This document shows, piece by piece, positions 7,316 through 16,445 of a DNA stretch of 64,000 nt. The notes beneath the pieces were generated by a model. That model made no database searches and was not told the origin of the DNA. It worked only from the letters and a program-made list of their open reading frames with translations. The position numbers and the translations under genes are program-made. Source of the stretch: Pseudomonas sp. MM211 (lineage in GTDB: Bacteria; Pseudomonadota; Gammaproteobacteria; Pseudomonadales; Pseudomonadaceae); NCBI RefSeq assembly GCF_020386635.1, contig NZ_CP081942.1, positions 4,836,001 to 4,900,000 of the forward strand, written 5' to 3'. Within the stretch, counting starts at the first letter, position 1; each line of letters opens with the position of its first letter.

Positions 7316-9346
7316 ATGCTAGAAATAACAAGATTAAAAATTATCGCAAAGACTTCGGCTGGTGACTTCGGAGTCGACATTCCATTCAAGAATGGTCTCT
7401 TTATCCTTAGAGTCGAAAACACTCACGGAAAGTCAACTTGCATGAACGCCATAGCCTATGCATTGGGCATGGAAAGAGCATTGGGATTAGCAGATGCAAA
7501 AGTACCATTCCCTCCATCTCTCACTAAAGAGATAGAAGATGAGAATGGAATTGAGCTGCCAGTTATATCATCTATGGTATTTCTGGAGATATCGAACAGC
7601 AAAGGTTCAATAGCTACCATTAAGCGGCAGGTTCTGGGGGTTACTGAGGACAATGTAGCATTTGTATATCCCACCGAAATGGATAGAATCAATGAAACCT
7701 TAAGCCAGAAACTATTCCTACACAGAGAAGGCGATACCACTAGGGCGCTGGGATTTTACTATTGGCTTAGTAAATTCGTAGGCTGGGAATTACCCATAGT
7801 CCCTAGACTTGATGGTAGAGAGGCAAACCTATACCCAGCCGTATTTTTTCCAACATGGTTCGTTGAGCAAAAAAAAGGGTGGACATCTATACAAGCCACA
7901 ACGCCTTTTTTCCTAAAAATAAAGGAGGCAAAGAAACGCTCCATTGAATTCATGTTAAGTCTAGAAACGAATGAAATCGTAAATAAAAAATTTAAAATAA
8001 AGACTGCATTGGACGATATTAACTACGCCTGGAAATTTTGTAAAAAAAGTTTATCAACGGCTGCGGCAAAAATTGGAGGCGAGATCAGCGGCGTGCCTGA
8101 TGCGCCGGAGGTGAACTTCGACCCTTTTAAGATTGACATAGGGGTTAAACATAAAGAAAAGTGGAGATCAATACAGTTTTTAAAAAGTGAAACTGAGGCC
8201 GAGCTCGACATCTTTATAAAAAAGCTTAAGGAAACTGTTTCCGCAGCAACAGAAGACCATGCAATAAACGATAGAATTGACACCTGCAAAGCTGAACTAA
8301 AAGAACTTTCCTACAGTTCAAATCGCATCGAAGAAGATATCAGCTATTGTAATCAGCAAATAAATTCAACCGACATCAGAATAAACACATTAAAAGAAGA
8401 CCAGCGAAAATACGAAGACCTTACAAAAATAGGTCAACTTGAAATAATTGCTGGAAGTGAATTAGAAATTAACACATGTCCAACTTGCACCCAAAACATT
8501 TCTGAGAACCTCGCAAATCTAAGTAATACGTCGCCACTCATGTCTCTTGATGAAAGCCTTGAATACATAAAAGAGCAGGGAAAAGTATTCAAGAGCGTTA
8601 AGAGTGGCTTGATACAACAAAAAAGTTTAAAAGAGGCAGAGTGCAACAAAATAAATATACAAATCACAAAACTCATTGAGGAAATCAATAGATTACAGAA
8701 GAACATTCTTCCTTTTGATAGCTTAGTAATGGAAGAAAACTTACGCAAAAAGATAGACTTTGAAAACCTCATAAAGACATATGCCGATGGCATCTCAGCT
8801 ATCATGCAGGCAAGGTTAGAGTTGGACTCTCACTTAAAGAACTACAAGTCCCTGATCGAGCAAAGAAGAAAACTACCTCAGAATATACTTTCGACAACAG
8901 ACAGCCACAAGCTAAACACGCTGCGATCAAATGTAGTTTCATTACTATCAAGCTTTGGCTTTTCAAGCTTCAAGCCCGATTTAATTCGTATATCTGAAGA
9001 AACCTACCTACCCACTCGGGATGGCTTCGACCTCGGCTTTGATACGTCAGCAAGTGACGGAATCAGAATCATCTGGAGCTATCTGATAGGACTATTTCAG
9101 GTAGGATGCGAATTCAATACGAACCATCCGCGTATATTGATTTTTGATGAACCACGCCAGCAGGAAGCGAAGAAAGTAAGTTTTACTGCTTTATTAAAAG
9201 CAGCCTCTATTGCCAGTAATGGGAAAGGGCAAATTATCTTGGCTACGTCCGAGGATGAAGATGCATTAGTTATGGCGCTTGAAGGCAGTCCACATACCCT
9301 GTATTCATTCCCGCCAGAAGATGGAAAAATACTGCGTAAGTTATAA
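7316..9346 (+). CDS. SMC/Rad50-like ATPase of ABC-3C-like system
   Basis: A 676-residue ABC-class ATPase. The Walker A region is ENTHGKST (GKST at 38-41), the central 300 residues are strongly helical and charged like a coiled-coil arm, and CPTC at 388-391 lies mid-arm like a Rad50 zinc hook. The C-terminal lobe has a degenerate signature (SASDGIRII) and Walker B with Asp611-Glu612 (ILIFDEP). The length is shorter than Rad50 or SbcC and suits the compact ATPases of defence operons. In such systems the ATPase is expected to sense a DNA or nucleoprotein state and license the effector; this is family inference. Codon use is AT-rich throughout, unlike the flanking genes. Confidence 0.8.
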   Translation: MLEITRLKIIAKTSAGDFGVDIPFKNGLFILRVENTHGKSTCMNAIAYALGMERALGLADAKVPFPPSLTKEIEDENGIELPVISSMVFLEISNSKGSIATIKRQVLGVTEDNVAFVYPTEMDRINETLSQKLFLHREGDTTRALGFYYWLSKFVGWELPIVPRLDGREANLYPAVFFPTWFVEQKKGWTSIQATTPFFLKIKEAKKRSIEFMLSLETNEIVNKKFKIKTALDDINYAWKFCKKSLSTAAAKIGGEISGVPDAPEVNFDPFKIDIGVKHKEKWRSIQFLKSETEAELDIFIKKLKETVSAATEDHAINDRIDTCKAELKELSYSSNRIEEDISYCNQQINSTDIRINTLKEDQRKYEDLTKIGQLEIIAGSELEINTCPTCTQNISENLANLSNTSPLMSLDESLEYIKEQGKVFKSVKSGLIQQKSLKEAECNKINIQITKLIEEINRLQKNILPFDSLVMEENLRKKIDFENLIKTYADGISAIMQARLELDSHLKNYKSLIEQRRKLPQNILSTTDSHKLNTLRSNVVSLLSSFGFSSFKPDLIRISEETYLPTRDGFDLGFDTSASDGIRIIWSYLIGLFQVGCEFNTNHPRILIFDEPRQQEAKKVSFTALLKAASIASNGKGQIILATSEDEDALVMALEGSPHTLYSFPPEDGKILRKL

Positions 9347-9478
9347 ATGGAGCGCATATATCTGGAAATTTCCGTGTCGAAAGCACTTCAAGGAAAAGCG
9401 GATTAAAGCGTGTAGAGGTCGCGTCCAGGCAAGCAACGCAGGGGCTTTGCGGGAGCTGGAAAATGGTTCGATTCCCTA

Positions 9479-9532
9479 AGCCCGTTCTAGATCAGAAACA
9501 TGAAAGCCCTGTTTTTACAGGGCTTTTTTGTG
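9479..9532 (+). repeat. tRNA-Gly 3'-end/terminator direct repeat, copy 3
   Basis: Aligns without gaps to 5584-5637 (50 of 54). Upstream of it, 9465-9478 still resembles the tRNA T arm, so the remnant spans more of the tRNA than copy 2. It is the probable right attachment site of the island. Confidence 0.8.
9503..9529 (+). terminator. Terminator at the island right end
   Basis: AAAGCCCTGT and ACAGGGCTTT around TTTT with a T-run. It ends island transcription before the convergent efflux operon. Confidence 0.8.
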
Positions 9533-9613
9533 GGCGATGTTCAAGGGTGGCGATAGCCCACCGAAGTCTCGCTAACTCGCAAAGAACATCCCCCACACTC
9601 TCTCCAGAAGTTC

Positions 9614-10852
9614 CTAGTTTGACGCTCTGACAGCTCTACTACTCAGCGTGAACAACACCACAGCAACAAAGCAAACCGACACTTGGGTTGCGCCCAGCGT
9701 CGTTACCGGCGCGAACTCCAGTACCGATACCAGCCAGGTGGTGATCGCGGCAGCGCCCATGGTCAGGAAGCCGAGTAGCGCGGAGGCCAGGCCCGCTTCC
9801 TTGCCGAAGGGGCCCATGGTGATTGCGGTGCCCAGTGGGTTGGCGAGGCCCATGCCCCAGAGAAAGATCACCATCGATAGTGAGTACCAGCCCAAACCGG
9901 GGTTGTTTGGCCCGATAAGCAGCAGGCTGCCGGCCACCAATGCGGTGGCAAGGCCGAGGGTGGTGATCGTGCGGCCGCCAAAGCGGTGGGCCAGGCGTGG
10001 GGCAGCCATGCCGGCAGCGAACACCACGAACACGGTGGCGGCGAAGTACAGCCCGGCCTGCAGTGAGGACAGGCCCATCCCGCTCATCAGGATCGCCGGT
10101 GCGGCAGCGAAGGAGGCGAACAAGCCGCTCATCAACAGGCTCACCGAGGCAGCCGGCAGGATGAATTTGCCGTCGCGGAGCAATCTGCCGTAAGCGGCGA
10201 CCACGCGTGGTGCCGAGAGCGCGACTCGGCGTTCACGGGGCAGCGTTTCGCCAAGGCCGCGGGCGTAGAAAAATCCGATGACAACGGCGGCAACTCCCAC
10301 CATCAAGAAGATCGCCCGCCATCCCAGAGCAGTGGTCAACACGCTGCCGAGCAATGGCGAAAATCCGGGTGCTGCCGCGGTGGCGATCATTGTCAGCGAC
10401 AACGCGCGCCCCAGGGTTTCGCCCTCGAACAGGTCACGGGCAATGGCCCGCGCCAGCACGGCGGCAGCACACACCCCGAGCGCTTGTACGACACGCCCGG
10501 CAATCAGCACGTCGAGGCTGCTGGCAAAGCCTGCGACCAATGTGCCGATCACGAATAGCGCAAGCCCACCCAGAACAAGCCGCTTGCGCCCGTACCGATC
10601 TGCCAGCGGCCCCACCACTAATTGAGCGAATGCGAAGGTGATGAAGAAACTGGAGAGGGTCAGCCCCAATTCGCGAGAGGAAACACCAAGCTGCTGGCCG
10701 ATTTCCGGGAACGCGGGAAGGATAATGTTGGTGGAGAGGATGCTGATCGCAGAGAGGCTCGCCAGCAAGGCGACGATTTTGCCCGTCAATGCCGGGCTGC
10801 CTTCGCGGGTCGTTGCGGCATCGATTGCTACCGGTTGGCTGTCGACGCTCAT
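9614..10852 (-). CDS. Bcr/CflA-type MFS drug exporter
   Basis: A 412-residue, 12-helix major facilitator transporter. The loop motif GPLADRYGRKRLVLGG after the second helix is the MFS motif A, and the N-terminal pattern with STNIILPAFPEIGQQLG is typical of the Bcr/CflA proton-driven multidrug exporters. It is the last gene of the tetR-controlled efflux operon and overlaps the ketosynthase gene by four bases (ATGA), so it is translationally coupled to it. The substrate is unknown. Having both an inner-membrane MFS pump and an RND pump in one operon suggests that it passes a toxic compound to the periplasm for RND export. Confidence 0.85.
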   Translation of the reverse strand: MSVDSQPVAIDAATTREGSPALTGKIVALLASLSAISILSTNIILPAFPEIGQQLGVSSRELGLTLSSFFITFAFAQLVVGPLADRYGRKRLVLGGLALFVIGTLVAGFASSLDVLIAGRVVQALGVCAAAVLARAIARDLFEGETLGRALSLTMIATAAAPGFSPLLGSVLTTALGWRAIFLMVGVAAVVIGFFYARGLGETLPRERRVALSAPRVVAAYGRLLRDGKFILPAASVSLLMSGLFASFAAAPAILMSGMGLSSLQAGLYFAATVFVVFAAGMAAPRLAHRFGGRTITTLGLATALVAGSLLLIGPNNPGLGWYSLSMVIFLWGMGLANPLGTAITMGPFGKEAGLASALLGFLTMGAAAITTWLVSVLEFAPVTTLGATQVSVCFVAVVLFTLSSRAVRASN

Positions 10853-12141
10853 GGCGTTGCCTCCCAGCGGCGGAAAAGCACGCTGGCATTGACGCCGCCA
10901 AACCCGAAGCCATTCGAGAGCGCGTGGGTGATCGACATCTTACGGGCGCTGAGCGCGACAAGATCGAGCCCTCTAGCGCTCTCATCTGGCTCGCCCAGGT
11001 TCAAGGTCGGCGGCACGATCTGATCACGCAATGCCAGCACCGTGAAGATCGCTTCGATACCACCTGCCGCGCCCAGTAGATGGCCGGTGGCGGACTTGGT
11101 CGAACTGATCGCGACGGACGAATCATGGCCAAACAGCGAGCGGATGGCCGCCAGTTCACCCTTGTCGCCAACCTGGGTCGATGTCGCGTGGGCATTGATG
11201 TGCTGCACATCGACGGCGCTCAGGCCTGCCTGGGCGAGCGCTTGCTGCATGGCGCGGCGGGCGCCGCTGCCATCTTCCGGGCCAGCCGTCAGGTGGTAGG
11301 CGTCGGCGCTGGTGCCGTAGCCCACCAGTTCGGCCAGCGGCGTGGCGCCGCGTGCCAGGGCATGCTCGAGCGACTCGATCACCAACAACCCGGCGCCTTC
11401 GGCCATCACGAAACCATCGCGGTTACGGTCGAAGGGCCGCGACGCCTCTTGCGGCCGCTCGGCAAAGCCGGTCGAAAGCGCACGGGCCGCCGCGAAGCAG
11501 CCAAGGGTCACGCGATCGATGGCCGCTTCCGTACCGCCGCAGATGGCGATATCCGCTTCGCCGCTTCTGATCAGCCGAGCAGCATCGCCAATGGCCTGCA
11601 CGCCAGCAGCACAAGCGGTCACCGGCGCGCCGAGCGGCCCTTTGAAGCCGTGACGGATCGAGACGTGCCCCGCCGCCATGTTGGCGAGAAACGACGGCGC
11701 GGTGAACGGCGAGAGCCGGCGCGGCCCGCGCGAATCGGTAATCCGCACGGCTTCAGCCATGGCACCGAAGCCACCCACACCCGAGGCGATGATCGTCGCC
11801 GTTCGCTGCTGTTCTGCTTCGCTGGTCGGGTGCCAGCCCGCCTGTTGCAGCGCTTCATGCGCGGCGACGAGGGCGAACTCGATGAAGCGATCCATCTTCT
11901 TGCGTTCTTTGCCGGGGATGATCAGCTCGGGTTGATACCCGGCGATGGCATCGTCCTCCAGCGTCGGCACTTGCCCGCCCACGGTTACACCGGTGCCTTC
12001 GGTTATCTCTGTCGGCAGCGTGGCAATGCCCGAGCGCCCGGCCAGCAGCCGGCGCCAGACCTCGTCTACACCACAACCCAGCGGCCCGACGATACCGGTG
12101 CCGGTTACCACGATGCGTGTATGTCTTTGGAAATCGATCAT
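10849..12141 (-). CDS. Beta-ketoacyl-ACP synthase II-like (FabF paralogue)
   Basis: A 430-residue condensing enzyme that elongates acyl-ACP with malonyl-ACP. The Cys-His-His triad is intact: Cys177 in VTACAAG, His318 in NAHATST and His354 in SATGHLLGAAG. The glycine-rich C-terminal motif FGFGGVN is also present. Housekeeping fabF normally sits with acpP and fabG; this copy sits between an RND pump and an MFS pump in an operon with its own TetR regulator, so it is probably an accessory paralogue. Possible roles are a drug-tolerant target for a fatty acid synthesis inhibitor, or synthesis of an exported lipid. Neither can be decided from sequence. Confidence 0.88.
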   Translation of the reverse strand: MIDFQRHTRIVVTGTGIVGPLGCGVDEVWRRLLAGRSGIATLPTEITEGTGVTVGGQVPTLEDDAIAGYQPELIIPGKERKKMDRFIEFALVAAHEALQQAGWHPTSEAEQQRTATIIASGVGGFGAMAEAVRITDSRGPRRLSPFTAPSFLANMAAGHVSIRHGFKGPLGAPVTACAAGVQAIGDAARLIRSGEADIAICGGTEAAIDRVTLGCFAAARALSTGFAERPQEASRPFDRNRDGFVMAEGAGLLVIESLEHALARGATPLAELVGYGTSADAYHLTAGPEDGSGARRAMQQALAQAGLSAVDVQHINAHATSTQVGDKGELAAIRSLFGHDSSVAISSTKSATGHLLGAAGGIEAIFTVLALRDQIVPPTLNLGEPDESARGLDLVALSARKMSITHALSNGFGFGGVNASVLFRRWEATP

Positions 12142-12183
12142 TACAGCCTCCTCGTGCTCGGTATGCGCCCGCCTCGTTTGGCA

Positions 12184-15100
12184 TCAGGCTGGCGCTTGGG
12201 CATTGGCGGTGTGGGGGCGAATCTTGAACCAGATGGAATACATCGCCGGCAGGAACACCAGGGTCATGATGGTGCCGACGAACGTCCCGCCGATCAGCGT
12301 GTACGCCAGCGTGCCCCAGAACACCGAATGGGTCAGCGGAATGAAGGCGAGGATGGCCGCCAGCGCGGTCAGCAATACCGGCCGGGCTCGTTGTACCGTG
12401 GCCTCGACGACGGCATTGAACGGGTCGAGCCCCTCGCTTTCGTTGTGATGGATCTGCCCGATCAGGATCAGCGTGTTGCGCATCAGAATGCCCGATAGCG
12501 CGATCAGGCCAACCAGGGCATTGATACCGAACGGCTGCTGGAACAGCAGCAGCACCGGCACCACGCCGATCAACCCCAACGGCGAGGTGAGGAACACCAT
12601 GACCATGGCCGAGATCGAGCGCACTTGCAGGATGATGATCAGCAGCGTCAGGGCGATCATGATCGGCAGCAGCGGCAGAATCGCCTGGCTGGCCTTGCCC
12701 GATTCCTCGATGGAGCCCGCCATCTCGATCCGATAACCGCCGGGAAGTCCGTCGATGATCGGCTGCAGGTCTTTCCTGAGCGCTGCGGAAACGTCTGGCG
12801 GCTGCAGCTCCTCGGAGATGTCGCCACGCACGGTGATGGTGGGCGTACGGTCGCGGCGGCGCAGGATGGGGTCTTCCATGCGCACATCGACCTCGCCGAT
12901 TTGCGAGAGCGGGATGCGCTGACCGGCAGCCCCGACCAGCGTGAACCCTTCTATCTTGGCCGGATCGAGGCGGATATCACCCGCTGCGCGCCCCACCACC
13001 TGCACGGAGCGAATGTCTTCGCGCACTGCCGTGATCGGCACGCCCGACAGCAGGAACTGCAACTGCTGCGCAACCGCGTTGGAGGTCAGCCCCACCGCCT
13101 GCAAGCGATTCTGATCCAGCGAGAAGTGCAGCGTCGGCACCAGTGGGCCCCAGTCGGTATTGACCGTTCTCATCATCGGGCTGGCCTGCAGCACGCCCTG
13201 AACCTCGGCGGCGATTTCGCGCAGCCGAACGGGGTCAGGCCCCATTACCCGATAAGCGACCGGGAATGGCGAGTACGGGCCAAACACCAGTTGCGTGACG
13301 CGCACCCGTGCTTCCGGGGCCAGGCCCTCGGATGCCGCTTCACGTATGCGCTGCTTGAGCGTTTCGCGCGCCTCCTGGCTGTCCGTCAGCACGACGATTT
13401 TGGCAAAGGACGGATCAGGCAGCTCGGGCGCCATCGCCAGGTAAAAGCGTGGTGGGCCCTGGCCGATGTAAGAGGTGACGATCTTGGCTTCTTCCTGTCC
13501 TCGCAGCCAGCTCTCGACCTTGATCGCGGTGGCGTTGGTCTGCTCGATGGACGTGCCGTAAGGCATTTGCACTTCGACCAGCACCTCGGGGCGGTCGGAG
13601 GTCGGGAAGAACTGCTTCTTCACCAGGCCCATGCCAACCACGGCGACGACGAAGCACATCACCACTGCGCCCGCCACCAGCCACTTGCGAGCGATGACGA
13701 CGGCCAGCACCTTGCGAAAGCGGTTGTAGTGGCGGGTGTCATAGATGGCCGCGTGGCCGCCTTCGACCTGCTTGATCTGCGGCAGCAGCTTCACGCCCAG
13801 GTAGGGGGTGAACGCCACCGCGACCACCCAGGAGGCGATCAGGGCGATGCCGACGATCCAGAACATGTTGCTGGTGTACTCGCCGGCTGTGGACTGTGCG
13901 AAACCGTTAGGCATGAAGCCGATAGCGGTGACCAACGTACCGGAGAGCATCGGCGCGGCCGTGTGGCTCCAGGCATAGGCCGACGCCTTGAAGCGGTCGT
14001 AGCCCTCCTCCATTTTCACCACCATCATTTCGATGGCGATGATGGCGTCGTCCACCAGCAGCCCGAGGGCAAGAATCAGCGAGCCCAGGGTAATGCGATC
14101 GAAGTTCTTGCCCGTGGCTGCCATCACCACGAAGACGATGGCCAGTGTCAAAGGCACCGCTGCTGCGACCACAACCCCGACGCGCCAGCCCATGCTGACG
14201 AAGCAGACCACCATGACCACCAGCAGCGCGACAAAGAACTTGACCATAAACTCATCGACGGACGAGCTGATATTGACCGCTTGATCGGTGACTTTGGTAA
14301 GCGTCATGCCCAATGGCATGCTTTCGTTGATGGATGCCGTTTCAGCGTCGAGCGCCTGCCCCAGATCGAGACCGTTCCAGCCCTCGCGCATCACGATGCC
14401 CAGCAACAGCGCAGGCTCACCGGCGTTACGAACCAGAAAGGTTGCCGGGTCTTCGTAACCACGTTCCACCGTGGCGACATCGGACAGCTTCAGCGTCCGC
14501 CCCTGCACGCTAATCGGCGTGTCGCGAATCTTCTCCAGCTTGTCGAAAGCGCCATCGAGGCGCATCACCACCTGTGGCCCGCTGGTTTCGATGGAGCCGG
14601 CAGGCGTCAATGCGTTCTGGCTGTTCAGTGCAGCGAAGATGTCCTGCGGCGCGACGCCCAGCGTGGCCAGCCGGTCGTGAGAAAAGGACACGAAGATGCG
14701 CTCGGCTTGCTCACCGATGATGTTGACCTTCTTCACGCCCGGAACATGCAGCAGGCGTTGACGCATCGATTCGGCGTCACGTACCAGTTGCCGCTGGGGT
14801 TCGCCCTTGGCCTTCAGCGCGAAGAGCGCAAAGGTCACGTCCGAAAACTCGTCGTTGACCATGGGCCCGATGACACCGGCGGGCAGCGTCTTGGCTTCAT
14901 CACTGAGTTTCTTGCGGGCCTGGTAGAACTCCTCCTGGACTTGCGAAGGCGGCGTGCTGTCGAGCAGCGACACCATGGTGAATGCCAGCCCCGGGCGCGT
15001 GTAGGTTTCGGTGCGGTCGTACCACTTCAGCTCCTGCATGCGCTTTTCCAGCGGCTCGGCGACCTGATCCTGCATTTCCTGCGCGGTGGCGCCCGGCCAG

Positions 15101-15264
15101 GCGGAGATGATCGTCATCTGCTTGACCGTGAACGGCGGGTCTTCCGCGCGCCCCAGCTGGAAGAACGCCAGCGTCCCGGCCGAGGCGATCAGCAAGATGA
15201 GAAACAGCGTGATGGAGCGCTCGCGTACCGCAAGTGCAGAAAGGTTGAAGCGCCCTTCGCTCAT
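12184..15264 (-). CDS. RND efflux permease
   Basis: A 1026-residue inner-membrane proton/drug antiporter of the resistance-nodulation-division family. It has the expected N-terminal helix, two large periplasmic loops, and the transmembrane motif LGLLVDDAIIAIE that contains the paired aspartates of the proton relay. Conserved early blocks include WPGATAQEMQDQV and LGRAEDPPF. It overlaps the upstream adaptor gene by four bases and precedes the ketosynthase gene by 42. With the adaptor and the divergent outer-membrane factor it would form a tripartite pump. The LGRAEDPPF type is found in biocide and solvent pumps, but the substrate here is not known. Confidence 0.93.
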   Translation of the reverse strand: MSEGRFNLSALAVRERSITLFLILLIASAGTLAFFQLGRAEDPPFTVKQMTIISAWPGATAQEMQDQVAEPLEKRMQELKWYDRTETYTRPGLAFTMVSLLDSTPPSQVQEEFYQARKKLSDEAKTLPAGVIGPMVNDEFSDVTFALFALKAKGEPQRQLVRDAESMRQRLLHVPGVKKVNIIGEQAERIFVSFSHDRLATLGVAPQDIFAALNSQNALTPAGSIETSGPQVVMRLDGAFDKLEKIRDTPISVQGRTLKLSDVATVERGYEDPATFLVRNAGEPALLLGIVMREGWNGLDLGQALDAETASINESMPLGMTLTKVTDQAVNISSSVDEFMVKFFVALLVVMVVCFVSMGWRVGVVVAAAVPLTLAIVFVVMAATGKNFDRITLGSLILALGLLVDDAIIAIEMMVVKMEEGYDRFKASAYAWSHTAAPMLSGTLVTAIGFMPNGFAQSTAGEYTSNMFWIVGIALIASWVVAVAFTPYLGVKLLPQIKQVEGGHAAIYDTRHYNRFRKVLAVVIARKWLVAGAVVMCFVVAVVGMGLVKKQFFPTSDRPEVLVEVQMPYGTSIEQTNATAIKVESWLRGQEEAKIVTSYIGQGPPRFYLAMAPELPDPSFAKIVVLTDSQEARETLKQRIREAASEGLAPEARVRVTQLVFGPYSPFPVAYRVMGPDPVRLREIAAEVQGVLQASPMMRTVNTDWGPLVPTLHFSLDQNRLQAVGLTSNAVAQQLQFLLSGVPITAVREDIRSVQVVGRAAGDIRLDPAKIEGFTLVGAAGQRIPLSQIGEVDVRMEDPILRRRDRTPTITVRGDISEELQPPDVSAALRKDLQPIIDGLPGGYRIEMAGSIEESGKASQAILPLLPIMIALTLLIIILQVRSISAMVMVFLTSPLGLIGVVPVLLLFQQPFGINALVGLIALSGILMRNTLILIGQIHHNESEGLDPFNAVVEATVQRARPVLLTALAAILAFIPLTHSVFWGTLAYTLIGGTFVGTIMTLVFLPAMYSIWFKIRPHTANAQAPA

Positions 15265-16375
15265 GGCTGACTCCCGGCTACACGGGCGTTCTGAGTCGGG
15301 GCAACCCTGACTTCCTCACCGTCGCGCAACAGGTGCGCGCCCAATGCCACGACCTGCTCACCGGATACCAGCTTGCCGGCGACACGCGCAGCATCGTCAC
15401 CAATGGCCAGCACCTCAACGGGACGCCAGGACACTTTCGCCGGTTCGCCGGAAATCACCCATACACCCGAGCCGTTGCCTGGATCATGAAGGGCGGCAAT
15501 CGGCACCTGCAGAACCTGCTCAGGTGTTTTCCCTCGGCGATGCCCAAGGTTATGGTCGAGCCGAGCGGCGCATTCGCCAGCGCGCCCTCAAGCACGTACC
15601 TGGCTTCGAACGTACGGGTGGTCGAATCTGCCGCCTCGGAAAGCAGACGCAGCCTGGCAGGAACTGCACTGCCGCTGTTGCCATACAAGGTGGCCTGCGC
15701 CTTTGACCCTGGAGCCGGGCGCAGCGTCTCGGGAAGGTGCACGATGGCTTCGCGCTGCCCTGCCCGCGCCAGGCGCACCACCGGCTGCCCGGCACTCACC
15801 ACCTGCCCGGGCTCGGCCAGTGTTTCCATCACCACGCCATCGGCGTCGGCCAGCAGTGCCGCGTAGCCCGTGGCATTGCGCGCGACGTCGGCCTGGGCTT
15901 GAGCCGCACTGAGCTGCGCCTTCGCGGAATCAGCGGCTGCCTTGATCTGATCGTAAGCCGATGCCGAAACCGCACCTGCGGCGACGAGACCGCGATAGCG
16001 CGCCTCGTCATCAGCCGTCTGCTTGGCTCGTGCCTTGGCGGAGGCAACCGCTTCCTGCTGCGCGCGCGCCTGCAATTTCAGGTCGACCGGGTCGAGGCGC
16101 ATCAGCGGTTGGCCGCGCTTGACCGTCTGCCCGGTATCGACCAGACGCTCGAGTATCTTCCCGGAAACGCGAAAGCCGAGATCGCTCTGGGTACGAGCAA
16201 CGACGACCCCGGTGAACGTGCGAGCGACATCGGCCGAACGCTCGACCGATGCCGTCCTGACCAGGGGCGGCTTGTTACGTGGGTCTTTGCTGACGGAAGA
16301 ATCGCCGCACGCCACCAGGACGACAGGCAATAAACAAACGACGAAGGTGGCGGGCTTGAGGCGCATGGGTTCCAT
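15261..16375 (-). pseudogene. RND periplasmic adaptor, frameshifted
   Basis: Membrane-fusion lipoprotein that should join the RND permease to the outer-membrane channel. The N-terminal piece (16375 down to about 15530) has a signal peptide with lipobox LVAC, a coiled-coil hairpin and a lipoyl-like region. It then loses frame at the run TTTT (plus strand 15527-15530). The family ending resumes in another frame (PIAALHDPGNGSGVW onward) and runs to the stop at 15261, overlapping the permease start. Restoring one base at the A-run (minus strand) gives a continuous EGK-TPEQVLQVPIAAL. Either the gene is inactive or one base was lost in sequencing. The rest of the operon looks intact, which favours a recent event or an error. 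Confidence 0.82.
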
Positions 16376-16410
16376 TACTCAAGAGCAATACGGGAACCAC
16401 ATTCTTTGAC

Positions 16411-16438
16411 TTGTGACCAATATTGTCAATGGTCACAA
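16411..16438. promoter_or_regulatory. TetR-type operator upstream of the efflux adaptor
   Basis: TTGTGACCA (16411-16419) and TGGTCACAA (16430-16438) form a perfect 9-bp inverted repeat with a 10-base spacer, 36 bases upstream of the adaptor start. The same GTGACCA-N10-TGGTCAC design recurs at 17100-17123, on the other side of tetR. Confidence 0.75.
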
Positions 16439-16445
16439 AGATTAT

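Larger units (their letters stand above)
5439..9532. mobile_element. Small genomic island at the tRNA-Gly 3' end
   Basis: An AT-rich stretch in a GC-rich chromosome, starting at the tRNA-Gly 3' end. It is bounded by partial duplications of that end: 5428 onward (intact tRNA), 5584-5637 and 9479-9532. The last two copies are 50 of 54 bases identical and contain the same terminator. Cargo is the three-gene operon at 5949-9346. No integrase is encoded, so the island is either mobilised in trans or a remnant. Confidence 0.75.
9347..9613. other. Non-coding right end of the island
   Basis: Holds the third tRNA-Gly-like remnant (GGTTCGATTCCCTAAGCCCG, 9465-9484), the third copy of the terminator repeat and the spacer to the convergent MFS gene. 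An open frame of 66 codons here (9279-9479) overlaps the ATPase gene and reads into the tRNA remnant, and I do not consider it a gene. Confidence 0.6.

Noticed and set aside
9279..9479. 66-codon frame at the island right end
   Set aside because: It overlaps the ATPase gene and reads through the tRNA remnant.
5439..9532. Prophage or integrative conjugative element
   Set aside because: No integrase, structural or transfer gene is present in the 4-kb island.
12625..15270. 881-codon open frame opposite the RND permease gene
   Set aside because: It mirrors codon bias of the GC-rich permease on the other strand and has His/Gln/Arg-rich low-complexity sequence with no domain.
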